From: Balamuthia mandrillaris
Taxonomy: Eukaryota > Discosea > Longamoebia > Balamuthiidae
NCBI GenBank assembly: GCA_031835245.1
Contig: JAVKOQ010000100.1
Location: 62,001 to 126,000, forward strand
Length of the DNA: 64,000 bases
Reading direction: 5' to 3'
Of the stretch, positions 23,873 through 34,049 are shown piece by piece. The notes under the pieces were generated by a model. It did not search any database and was not told the origin of the DNA. It was given only the letters and a program-made list of their open reading frames with translations. The number at the start of each line of letters is the position of its first letter. The first letter of the stretch is position 1. The position numbers were made by a program, and so were the translations under genes.

Positions 23873-24703
23873 CTTCTTCTATTTCTTTTTTCATTTCTTT
23901 TTTTTTAGAAGTTTATTTACTATCCAATGGGCTGGGCGGCTCAACTTTGTAGGTAATAATACCTCCGGTACCTCTTATTGGCATCAATGCTGATGGACAG
24001 AGTCCAATTAGGGGAAATAGACAAGATTGCTTATAATATATCTTTATTATCCTTTTTTTTGGTAGTAAAAGGAAGAAAATATTTCATATTGTGCTCACCT
24101 TCACACTTGGAAGCACCAAAAGAAGGGTTGATCGCTTTTGAAAAAGAGAGAGTGATGTTGCCACTAATGTCAGCGTTGAGATGTTGGTTATACAATTGTA
24201 CCAAAAAGTTGGGTGGCAGATCACCTCCAAACTCTTCCATGTAGGTAACAACTTCTTTTGGTTAAATTTAAAATGAAGTGTTGTATAAAAGAGGAGATGA
24301 CAATGGCGTTCATAAGATACCCAACGAACTTTCCACACAAAGATGATGCACACCTGTACAAACTGGTTTTTCTCGTTTTCTGTTTCCTCTTCCTCACTTT
24401 CTTCATCCTCACCTGCTTTATCTACAACATGGCGTTTCTTTTGTGGTGATTTTCCTCTTCTTGAAAGAAAGAAGTATTTACAAAAAACAAAAAATGCACT
24501 AAATTCTATCTCAAAAAGAATGTAAGTTTGCGACACAGGCAAAAGTTCCCAGGAATTTTTGTAAAGGTTTCAGCAGTTTGTAAACATTTCGAGGGGAATT
24601 TTTGCCATTCCTGAAATTTTTCCTGGTACCAAAAAGAGAGCGAGAGCGAGAGAGTGAAATGCTCTTGAGAAATGCTGGCAGCGCCAAGGGGTTTAAAGTC
24701 AAT
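23873..24703. other. Spacer with an orphan ORF
   Basis: A minus-strand frame at 24031-24240 (69 residues, starting MEEFGGDLPPNF) may continue a Lys/Glu-rich frame at 24370-24480 through an intron, but I find no family match and the splice pattern is unclear. Near 24640 there is a short GA-rich run. I treat it as unassigned. Confidence 0.3.
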
Positions 24704-27700
24704 TTATTTTGTGACGGAAACATGTTTTTGCTGTCTTCTTGTCCTCCTTGCAAGGCGCTTTGGCTGAGAAACAGTTGGCACAGAAGGAGAGTTTGCTGTT
24801 AGAGTGGTTGTTGCCGCGGCTTGGTGGAGAGAAGAAGAAGAAGCATGGCTGGCTTGAAAAGAAGCTGAAGAATGAGAAGGAGCTGGGATAAAAGAAGAGG
24901 AAGAGGAGGAGATGGATGAAGGGACGGAAGCAGAGATAGAGTTGGAGACGGAGGAGGAGATGGAGGTGGTGGAGGAAGTTTTCCTTGCCTGCTGTGCTGG
25001 CTTATGGGGCACAATTAGTTCCTCATTCTGGTACCGAGGGTTGGGCCGCCGTGTCCGCATGCTTCCTGGTGGAGCTGGGCTAAAGCGATTACTTACATCT
25101 CCTTTCCAAGGCGATAGTGGGGTCATGCCATAGTGGCCTTGTGCCTTCTTTTTTAGATACTTTGTAGAGGCAGGGCTCGCGGGTGGCTTGTGCTTAGACA
25201 CAGCTTTGTTGGTGAGTGGTTTTGCCTTGTTTCTGGGAGCCTTGGTCCCTGTAGCTGAAGGAGCTTTCCTTTTGCCCGTTGTGGCTTTGGACTTGCAGTT
25301 GCGTGGTTTGGCTGATGGAGGTTGTTTTGGTCGGCTGTTTTCTAGCTTTGAAGAAATTGCTTCGCTCAGCAATTGCTGCTTGGAGGGTTTCTTCTTCCGT
25401 CCCGTTGGGAGCACAAAATGTTTCTCCGTGTTTCTTGGTCTGCCTCGAGAAACCCTACGAGAGTTCCATTCCTCGTCTATTTGCTGTTCCTCTTCATAAG
25501 AAAAGTTTAACATTGGCTGTTGTAATTCTGTGCTCCATTCTAAATCCTCCTTCTCGCTATCATCCGCCTCAACCCCGCCGTCATGTGCCTCCTCCGTCTC
25601 CTCCTCTTCTTTTTCCGAGTCTGCTGCTTCCGCCTCATCCGGGTGACAATGATCGTCATCAGGGTCCTCCTCCTTGTCATCATCGCTGGTGGTGTCTTCA
25701 TTGACATGGCTACTATCATCACTGGAAGCGTTGCTAGGGTCAGAGTCGCTGTCATCACTGGGATCGCTTTCGATGGCAGCAGGATCCATTGGAATCTGAA
25801 CAAGCTCTGGGTCTGGATGGTCAAAAGGACAGCATTCTGGGGGGAATTCCCTTTGAAAGTGGTAGCTCAGTGCAAAAATATGCTTACACCGTTTGCCAGT
25901 GGAACGGTAGAAGTTGCAGCTACAGTGCCAGGGGTCAAAGCAGACGTAGTACTCGCTAAAGGAGAATTGACGGTCCGTAATCGGAGAGAAGTAGCCTTTC
26001 TGCGCCAGTTTCCAGCCCTTTGCCTGCCTGATCCAGAGTGCTCGCATACTTCTGGAAGGTCGAGGTTTCTTTTTGGCACCCAATCTCTGCTGAAACGCAA
26101 GATCGTGCGATGCAAGGGTGGATTCCCCCAAGGTAACCAGCATAGTTTCTGGTGCTTTGGCCTTTTTTTGGTGGAAGTCCAGCCGCACTACCTTCTTCCA
26201 CAAAGCCTCTGTCACGTTGTTGGTATTGTAAAGGCCTTCTCTAAATCCAGGGCGATTTCTAGTGGTCCATGCATCTTTCCAATCTGCAGACAACCAGTTG
26301 GCTTCGAAGTAGGTGTAAAAGTCACCGAACGATGCTTGAAGCAGCTCACGCGCCTCCTCTTCCTCTTCCTCCGTCGGAGCATGCTGAATACGTTTCAACA
26401 AAGCCATGATCGTGGATTGGTCTGTGAGAAAAAAAAGATGCTGCGTTACTAACAACAAATGGAAGACACAAGGAAACAACAGGAAACAACAAAGTACCTT
26501 CTTTATAGCGCAAGGTTTTTTGTCTCCATCGTTTCTGAACATGAAACTCACACAACAGAAACGAAAAGCCTGCATCCACCACAGCCTTTCGGATGGACCT
26601 ATCCTTGTCCATCATCACGATGGGGTTCCAGTAGATGTCTGGGAAGTCGGCGGCCATCTTAGTTTGCAGCAGCTGAAGGAAGAAGGCAATTGCCTCTGCC
26701 TTTGCCTTGTTGGTGATCAGGAAGCCCACTGGCCACAGATGACCAAGTTCATCTTCAACTACCAACCCCCACACTGGGAGGTCGGCTTTGGAAAGCTTCC
26801 AGATTGCGTCCAGTCCCACAATGGCCTGGCCCCACATTTCCAGAAGCTGTGCCGCGCGGGGCGCCAGAAGAACGACGACCCAAGTCTTTTGCAGTTGCTG
26901 CTGGGTGCGAAAGTATCCCTCTCTGAGGCTCCGCCGAGGCCAAGCTATGAACGGGGCCATGGTGGGTCGGGACAACGCTTGTTGCAGTCTCTCTTGTCGG
27001 GTTAACGGCAGCCCTTGTTGACCTCGCTGCTTCCTCCTTCCATATGCAAGGATGTCCTGGATCTTGGCCACAGATGGCAGCAGCTCTTTTGGGATGGCCG
27101 CCGGCAAGCCAGACATTGCCCCAGCTTCCAACTGGCGCCTTGCAGAGGATGCTGTGATTAGGCCTCCTGCACTGGTTTCCAGTCCATCCCGCGAAAGAAT
27201 CTCCTTCTTCAGAAACGCGGGAACGGGAAGGGCGTCATGGTAGAGGGCGAAACGTTCTCCATGGCTCCCGATGTGGTAGATCCACGCTGTCTGGAGATCA
27301 TCGGAAAAGATGGCCCATCGAGCCTGTTTTCCGCAGGCAGTCATTCGTTTGTTGCTTGCCGTGGCAGGCGGGGTGCAGTCCATTCGGCCGTTGCACCAAA
27401 GAACCTCAGAGAGCGCTGGGGAATTCTTCTTTGCCTCTCCGACCTGGAGCTCAAGGTTATTGCCTTCTCTTGGGTTGACCTGGTTCCAAGCAACAACGTC
27501 TGCAGACCGAATGATGCCTTTGGTTTTCCAACGACAGCGAAAGCACAGCACTGGCTCACACATAATGAAAACCACTTCTTCTCATCAACTGCACTACAAA
27601 GGATGTGTGCTTTCTAACTGCATGGATAAGGAGGACTACTGCATAGCCGCCACGATCCTCCTTCAGTTGCTGATAGCTGTTCTGAGAGAAAGTGGCTGGC

Positions 27701-27819
27701 TGGTCTTCAAATGCCTTTGCGGCTAATTGTTTGTGTTTTGGGGTTGTAGGAATGAATCGACAGAGAACTTGTTTCTTTTGTTGTTCCCTGAACTTTTGTG
27801 TTCTTTCTGCCTCGCTCAT
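24704..27819 (-). CDS. MULE-type transposase with SWIM zinc finger
   Basis: The 3' part is well defined: exon 24704-26421 joins exon 26498 upward through a GT-AG intron. The first coding part holds a MULE DDE-like core (IVGLDAIWKLSKADLPVWG, then a MMDKD segment and CEFHVQKRW), the pattern of Mutator/FAR1-type transposases. Exon 2 holds a SWIM zinc finger (CSCNFYRSTGKRCKH). A long acidic Asp/Ser/Glu stretch follows, then a basic Lys/Pro/Ala tail. The 5' end is unsettled: an ATG at 27563 opens the main frame, while a separate frame at 27819-27556 (MSEAERTQKF) may be an upstream exon. No terminal inverted repeats were seen. It may be a live or decaying DNA transposon or a domesticated DNA-binding gene. 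Confidence 0.7.
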
Positions 27820-28330
27820 TACAGGGTCAAGCCTTTGGCCGTGATACTTTCTTTCTCATAGTTTCTTTGAGGAGGAAACGTTGTCAGCCATGCAACTACT
27901 GATCAGACATGAGTAACTAGCTAGCTAGTTACAACCAAATAGGTTTTTAAAAGTAAGCACCTTCTCTTTAGCTCTAACAAACAGAAAAAGTACTGCCTGC
28001 CGCTTGCTATCTTTCTTTGTGGCCTTTTTTTTTTCTTTGGTCTTGTTTTTCTGTTTATGGAAATTTTTGTTTCTGTAACAGAAAATAACCTATAGCAAAA
28101 ACTGGCAAGATAGGAGAGAGTTGTTTTAGATAATAATGAACTGGAAACAAAAGAACAGGTGACAATATTCATCACTAACAAGTGGCCCAGGGCAACATGT
28201 GTTGAGAATAACTCTTAACATATTAGCTCTGTTGCCCCTTTCCCTTCCCTTTCTTCCTGTCAACATCTGTGACATGGACCAATCACCTACTTTTATTCCA
28301 TGTGCTAAGAAAAAGAATGTTGCCCAAGTT
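27820..28330. other. AT-rich spacer
   Basis: No gene seen. The motif CTAGCTAGCTAG occurs near 27915. Confidence 0.5.
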
Positions 28331-28336
28331 AAAAAA
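28331..28336 (-). terminator. Pol III terminator of the tRNA
   Basis: Six T on the minus strand, 11 bp past the tRNA 3' end. Confidence 0.75.
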
Positions 28337-28347
28337 GTAAATAAATC

Positions 28348-28418
28348 TCCGCTGCCGGGAATCGAACCCGGGGTAGCTGGGTGAAAGCCAACAGTGTTAC
28401 CGACTACACCACAGCGGA
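28348..28418 (-). tRNA. tRNA-Glu (anticodon UUC)
   Basis: 71 nt, no intron. The minus strand folds into a cloverleaf: 7-bp acceptor stem (TCCGCTG with CAGCGGA), D arm with GTGTAGTCGGTAACAC, anticodon stem GTTGG/CCAGC around loop CTTTCAC (anticodon TTC), and T arm CCGGGTTCGAATCCCGG. The B box GGTTCGAATCC is perfect. No CCA is encoded, as expected for a eukaryotic nucleus. Confidence 0.97.
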
Positions 28419-29343
28419 TTCTCTTTCTTTTAGATGTTGAGTATTACTTTCCTTTTTAACTTTGCTTAATAGGCTATTTCCATTTTTTTCTTTTTCTTTA
28501 GTATCTTTATCTTATTTGTTCCTATGTGCTTAAGTGACTCATCTTTGGTATTGTTAAAGAAGTAAATATTACAAATGGCCAGGGCTAAAATATATTATTC
28601 AAAAGGAAACAAAGAAACAAAATGTGTCAAGAGGAAAAAGTGTCATGTGAACAAACCTTGCTAATTAAAAGAAAAAAAATAAAAGAGTAAAAACAAACAA
28701 ACAAACCTTCAAAATATATAAATACTATTAATAGTCAATATAAGCTTTTTGTTTGAAACACTTATACATTGTCTTGTTATTAACATATAGTATCCATAGC
28801 AATATGTTTTATTGTTAATGTAAACTCTTGTATGTTGGTTTGTTGAAAAGAGTGAATAATATGAACAGATGGGGCAAAAACGTATTATTTAATGGGAACA
28901 AGGGAACAAAAGTGAAGATTACAAATATACAAGTCTACAAAACAATAACCTGAATATAGGCTTGTATATTTGTGATCTTTACTTTTGTTGGAAAGTGTTG
29001 TTATAATAGTGTAACAGTTTTTCTTGTTGACAGTCCCTTCAAAGTTTCCAAACAGGCCTTTTGAAGAAAGAATAAGAAGAGATAACAAAAAGTAAGAAGA
29101 AAATCAAGGAGGTTAAAAAAAGAAGAACATTGGAAATTGTGCCTTGAACCTTAAGATAGAAGAATGTTTGATATAGGAGATCTTATGCCACTGATACAAA
29201 CTACTCCACCAACATGTGCCCACCCAAAGTTGCACCTTACTGAAGTGAGGCAAACCAGGTCAAAGCGTGGCACTTACAACAAAGGGATAGACACCACCAA
29301 TTGAGCAGTGTGTCACCTCAAGAGGCTGTGGTCAGCAAGGGTT
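28419..29343. other. AT-rich spacer with diverged repeats
   Basis: No gene seen. A block near 28575-28640 and one near 28860-28920 are diverged copies of each other (AAATATATTATT / AAACGTATTATT followed by GGAAACAAAG / GGAACAAGGG). A long hairpin follows at 28905-28989. Confidence 0.5.
28905..28989 (+). repeat. 33-bp inverted repeat (hairpin)
   Basis: Arms 28905-28937 and 28957-28989 pair over 33 bp around a 19-nt loop. The only three departures from Watson-Crick pairing are all G-U wobbles if the plus strand is transcribed. Confidence 0.7.
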
Positions 29344-29418
29344 CTTATATGTCATAATTTTGGGCTACCCCCCACTCCAAATTCGAATTTTCAAAGCTCG
29401 GATTTTCTTAGGAATTTC
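29344..29418 (+). repeat. Left TIR of the piggyBac-like element with 8-bp flank
   Basis: CTTATATG at 29344-29351 is followed by a 67-bp inverted repeat (29352-29418) matching 31310-31376 with about one difference. Confidence 0.85.
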
Positions 29419-31376
29419 AAGAAAACAGGGTTAGATTCGTGTCGTCCTTGGTTTATGCTGAAGAAGAAAGTGAAGAATTTGACGGCCGTGTCTTTCGCTT
29501 ACGGCCTTCCGTTTTCAGAACTGAAGGATGGAGCACTGTGTAGCACCGATGATGCAGCAGAAGGAAATTACAGAAGGCGCAACACAGAGAGGTAGAGGAG
29601 TTGCGTTTCAGACGGCGACAAAGCTCACACTTTCGCCACTTCCCCATTTGAACAAGCCCATGATCCATTGCACTTACTCCCAACCCTTCTGCACAAAGCT
29701 CACAGGCCAACATCCAGCGAAAGGTAAGGTAGTCTTCTTTTTTTGTGTTTGCATGTAAACGGTTCCAAACTAACCACGCGTTATGAATGGTGGCTTCAAG
29801 CAACCAAAGGAACACCGTAAGCTTCCAATTTCGCAAACGGTGTGGGTATTCATTCTGGGTGCAAATGAAATCTAGTTGATCAACGTAGCCCATTTGTTTG
29901 TTGTAGTCATGGACTACGTCAGGTAGGACATCACTATTCTTTTCGATTGTATTCCTGCCGCTGTAAAGGTTGCTAAGGAAGTTGATTTTTTTTTCCACGC
30001 CAGAAGGTTTTTGTTGCCGAAAGGAGATTGCTGCCATTGTCTTTGTTGGGTTTGTTGGGTCTGCTCGATAGCACGTTTTCCACGAGCTTCGTGGCGATGT
30101 GGATGTTGCAGGTAAGGGAAGGTCATTCACTTTTTCCGTGTGCATCCACCGATCAAAAAGAGCTGATGGCCGATCTTTTCGACAGGCAAGTGTGAAAAAA
30201 TGGCCTGCTTCTTCAAGACCAGCAGCAGCATCAAAAGCGCCAAAGTAGGAATCTGCTCATATCACAAAGCTTCTTCCTGTAGGAAGGTAGGTGGCCATTT
30301 GTAATAATGTTGCTGTTGTTGTCTCTGATTTCACCTCCTCTTCTTCTCTTTGTCATTTAAACATGGAACATGCATAATAAAACTTCAAACTATCCACCAA
30401 GCTCCAAAGCTTGACTCCAACCGGTCGTGGCTTTCATTTAATAACCACTTTATGTCGACATCTAGCTTTGGTTGCAACTAACGATTCATCCACAACAACA
30501 TTTTTGAAGGGCTCCCAATAATGCTGAAAGCGGTCGTTAAGGTGGTTGATGAAGTCATCAATGTCTACTCGTAATGACGACTTGAGCTGGTGGTACTGAT
30601 CGTAGCCAATCGTCCTTCAGATAAATTCGTTTCCCAAAAAGCATGTCCTTTTTTCCAATAGTTGGATTCCTGTCGGGCAGGTGCAAAGCTCATAACGAGG
30701 ACAACTGAAAGAAAGCAAAGGAAGGAGTGGCGGGTGAAGGCAGGAAGCTTGTGGTGGCTTCGAGCACTTGCCTGGGGTCGTTGTTTGGCCTGTGCTCGCA
30801 ACACTGCTTTTTCTTGAGAGTGGGGAAGAATGTGCTGCTCAAGAAAATCTGAGAAGAAAAGCATAAAGATACCCTTGCATGTTTTTGCAGCATCAGGTGG
30901 AATGTTTTTGGGTCCTGGAATGGTTGTTTGACAGGGAAAAGAGGGCAACGCTTTCTCTTCTATCGACCAGCCATGTTTTTCTCTCCATTTGCTGTCTTCT
31001 TCAGCAATGCGTTGCCTTTTGAGGGCTGCTTTTTGTTGGTGATCTTTTATCCCTTTTTCTTTTTCATTCTCTTTCTGCTTCTCTTTTTCTAGTTGTTGGG
31101 TGTGTTTTTTTTGTGCTTTCACGACACAAGGAGATTTATTGCAGGTAACTAATGGCCGACGGCACGCAGCACAGTTTCTAGGCTTCTTTGTTGATGTTTC
31201 TTTCTTCATCTCCATCTTTTTTGTTTGTCTTCTTTGTTTACTTCTTCTCGTGTTGCTATGGGCAACAGTCATTTTTCTTCATGACGACACAAATTAACCG
31301 TGTTATCTCGAAATTCCTAAGAAAATCCGAGCTTTGAAAATTCGAATTTGGAGTGGGGGGTAGCCCAAAATTACGA
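29352..31376 (-). mobile_element. piggyBac-like DNA transposon, about 2.0 kb
   Basis: Bounded by 67-bp terminal inverted repeats and by CTTATATG on both outer sides (29344-29351, 31377-31384). The interior encodes a piggyBac (DDE_Tnp_1_7-type) transposase on the minus strand. Near-identical TIRs suggest a recent insertion, although the transposase frame is already interrupted. Confidence 0.85.
29453..31272 (-). pseudogene. piggyBac-type transposase, interrupted
   Basis: Family landmarks in order are an N-terminal Lys-rich region, KNIPPDAAKTCKGIFMLFF, INHLNDRFQHYWEPFKN, VVVDESLV (first catalytic Asp), WSLVDS, VHDYNKQMGYVDQLD and HNAWLVW, then a C-terminal Cys-rich domain (CELC, CCAFC, HHRC) as in piggyBac. 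Three TGA codons (30434-30436, 30353-30355, 30257-30259) and at least one frame change near 30.6 kb break the frame. The start is the ATG at 31272; a TGACGACA motif lies at 31282-31289 just upstream. Confidence 0.8.
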
Positions 31377-31384
31377 CTTATATG
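31310..31384 (-). repeat. Right TIR of the piggyBac-like element with 8-bp flank
   Basis: Inverted copy of the left TIR at 31310-31376, followed by CTTATATG at 31377-31384. Confidence 0.85.
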
Positions 31385-31538
31385 GCCTTTCCAACTAACT
31401 TATCTACAAGCACAAATCCAAACCCTTCTTTTTCTCTCCTCCCCCTTTTAATTAAACCAACCTTCCTTCTCTTTGCTTTTTTCCTTTCTTGTCTGAAGAA
31501 GGGGAAAAAAACAATAGATATTTCTTTCTTCTCCTTTT

Positions 31539-31677
31539 TGTCGACACTAGCCTTTTATGGTAAGTTTCAGCCACTGTTTTGATTTTTGATTGGATATTTG
31601 TTAACTTTCATAACAGATCAAACTCACTGAGACAAAGATCATTCATGACGACATGAATAAACAGAGTCGTGTCGTCG
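31539..31677 (+). promoter_or_regulatory. TGTCGACA / TGACGACA sites upstream of lumazine synthase
   Basis: TGTCGACA at 31539-31546, TGACGACA at 31646-31653, and a one-off variant TGTCGTCG at 31670-31677. The ATG is at 31721. Confidence 0.5.
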
Positions 31678-31720
31678 ATAAAAAAGCTCAAGAAAAAGAA
31701 GAAACAAAAAAAAAGCGCCA

Positions 31721-32442
31721 ATGGCGACAGCGCATCTTGCCAAAGACGTGCCCAAGTCACTGACACCCCCCGCCAACGCGCACCAGCTGCGTGTCGGCCT
31801 CATCCGCACGGCATGGAACGAAGGGCTCGTCCTCTCCCTCCACGACCGCTGCAAAGCCGTTCTCACCGCGGTGATGGAGGAGACCAGCAAGGCGGCCTCC
31901 GCCTCCACTCCATCCGACGGCAACACGCACCACAACATCAGGGAGGAAATTGTGGCTGGCTCCTTTGAGCTTCCTTATGCCGCTCAGAAGATGGCGGCCT
32001 CGGGCTCGGTCGACGTGGTCCTCTGCTTTGGCGTCCTGGTCAAGGGTGACACCATGCACTTTGAATACATCTCCCAAGCTGTTTCCAATGGTGATCTCTC
32101 TCTCGCTCTCTCTCTCTCTCTCTCGCTCTCTCTCTCTTTCTCTTCTTTTTTCTTGTTCTTCTTGTTCCTACTTCTCCTCGCTTTCTCACTCAAAAAAAAA
32201 AAAACAAAGGGTTGATGGAAGTGCAGTTGAGAACGGGAGTGCCGGTCATTTACGGAGTGCTAAACTGCCTTACGGTGGAGCAGGCGCAGCAGCGCTGCGG
32301 CCCTCAGAGCCCATTGCCCACATCGTTGGCGCTCACTGCCCTCAACATGGCCGCATTGAAGGTCTCTTCCTCGAGCAGATGTTCCACCTATTGCTCGACT
32401 TGTTCCAACAAGTCTGCTCCCCTGCGAAAGGCCAATTTGTAA
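31721..32442 (+). CDS. ribH: 6,7-dimethyl-8-ribityllumazine synthase
   Basis: Exons 31721-32090 and 32210-32442 encode 200 residues. The enzyme condenses a ribityl-pyrimidinedione with dihydroxybutanone phosphate to make lumazine, the step before riboflavin. Family motifs: WNEGLVLSLHDRC, GSFELPYAAQKMA, GVLVKGDTMHFEYIS (with the catalytic-region His) and GLMEVQLRTGVPVIYGVL, followed by SLALTALNMAAL. It is longer than typical bacterial forms because of an N-terminal extension, an insert rich in Ser/Thr, and a Ser/Cys-rich C-terminal tail whose splicing I cannot check. The intron is a CT microsatellite. No organelle signal is obvious. Confidence 0.92.
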
Positions 32443-32675
32443 AGAAAAGAAAAGAAAAGCAAGAATACGCATAAAGAAGGATGTGCATGCATGTGGAGGA
32501 AGTCGATGGCAATGAATGGAGAGGTAGACAGAGTGAAGAGGGAAGAGAAGAGAAGAGAGAAGAGAGAAGAGAGAAGAGAGAGCAAAAAAAAAAAAAGAAA
32601 TCTCTCTATTGGGAGTGGAGCATTCAACCGTTTTCACGTGTGAAAAGGCAACAAAGTTCACCAACGGAAGTACTT
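32443..32675. other. Short intergenic region, purine-rich
   Basis: GAAGA-type runs at 32535-32595; no gene seen. Confidence 0.4.
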
Positions 32676-33631
32676 TCATACACCGTCATCGTCTCCCTCT
32701 GTTTTCAATAGAAGATCAGTTACAATGAGAGAGAGAGAGAGAGAGAGAGAAGAACAAGAAGAACAAGAAGAAAACGAGGAAGCAGAAATAAGGTAAGAAA
32801 ATTGGTGCGTCTTTTGTTGGCTTTGGAAGAAAGCACAAGAAAAAAAAAAGAAGAAAAGATAGAGAAAGAGATAGAAAGAAAGGTCTTTTGAATATTCAAC
32901 TGCCATCATCTTCTTCCTCTGTTATTTGAAATAGGGGAAGTTGGTTCAATTATATTTTTGAGCGAGCGAAGGAGAAGAAAACAAAACGAAAACGAGAAAG
33001 CAAAGAAGAAGGAACTTGAAAGAAAGATGAAAAAGAACAAAAAAGGAAGAAAGGAAAGGAAAGAACAGACAGAGGGGGGAGAAAAAAAGAAGAAGAAGAA
33101 AGAAATAACGCAAGAAAGAAAAGAGAAAGTCTCTCACCTGGTAGATTTTCGAGCAAAAGGGAAAAGCCAGTGTGACCGCTGAGGGCATTTGCGTGTTTGG
33201 AAATACTTGTCGTCGTAGCCGTTGTCGTTTTTACTGAGTGTCTATTATTTTTTTGTTTTTTTGGTCCAATCCAACAACACAAAAAAGCAGTGTCAGTCGA
33301 TAGTTGATCGAGCGAGTAACGAGAGGGAACACTTTTTTTTTGTTAAAAAAAAGATTGGGGCCACTTACGTGGTGACGGTAGTACGTGTTGTTGTGGAAAG
33401 AGAGGGAAAGGAAGAGAAAGCAGAGGAGGAAGCGAAGAACGAGGGGGAGGAAGCAGGAGCAAAGGACGCTGTAGCAGAGCAGAGCGAAGAAGCCCCTCCG
33501 GGGGTGGCCATAGCGGTCAGCGGGCGTGCGTAACCTACCGCACCGGCCGTGTTTCGTTTAACGCTGAACAACACCGCACCGCCACGCGCCCACGCGGCAG
33601 GAGAACCGATGCAACGACTTCCGCTCTTCAT
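32676..33631 (-). CDS. Small protein with mitochondrial-type N terminus; duplicated last exon
   Basis: Exons 33369-33631, 33138-33241 and 32896-32918 close in frame as 129 residues. The N terminus is basic, Ala/Ser-rich and free of acidic residues for about 85 residues (MKSGSRCIGSPAAWARGG), typical of a mitochondrial presequence. The mature part is short (SISKHANALSGHTGFSLLLE) and ends in an acidic tail EEEDDGS. A second possible last exon at 32676-32698 has the same 23-nt length, the same phase and a similar product (EGDDDGV), so alternative ends are possible. An alternative acceptor at 33233 gives another frame for exon 2. I do not recognise a family. Two TGACGACA motifs lie 92 and 158 bp upstream. 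Confidence 0.4.
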
Positions 33632-33722
33632 CTCTCTCTTTCTCTCTCTTTTTATTTCTTTTTTCTCTTTGTCTTTCTTTTGTGCCAATTAATGATTGAG
33701 GGTTAATAAACAAATTCTACCA

Positions 33723-33796
33723 TGACGACATGAACATAGATCGCTGATCAATCAAACAACCAATAGAATATCAATATTAAAAATTCCATGACGACA
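33723..33796 (-). promoter_or_regulatory. Two TGACGACA sites
   Basis: TGACGACA at 33723-33730 and 33789-33796, between the minus-strand start at 33631 and the plus-strand start at 34050, each preceded by CCA. Confidence 0.45.
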
Positions 33797-34049
33797 TTAA
33801 CAATGGTAGAGTAATCAAACGACCAATACACAATCAGAAAGAGTGGAATGGGTTTCTTAGGTGAAAAAAACTGTGCAGTGCCCCTCCCTTATGTGCAATT
33901 TATTTTGGTGAAAGGATACTTTTGTTTGGGGACAGAAGAAAGGCGAAGAAGAAACAAGCAGACACCCTTCTTTTTTTTTTTTTATTTTTTGGCTACAAAA
34001 GCAAACCGCCTTGTAACATATCCGTAGATCTACTCTTCTTCCTTGTACA

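Noticed and set aside
29352-31376. TGA read as tryptophan in this organism
   Set aside because: VPS53-neighbour genes, the F-box gene, FANCL and FG-GAP genes end in TGA at positions that fit their families, so TGA is a stop here.
33723-33796. The TGACGACA pair as part of the PARP promoter
   Set aside because: They lie 254-327 bp from the PARP start but 92-165 bp from the minus-strand start at 33631, so the latter is the better assignment.
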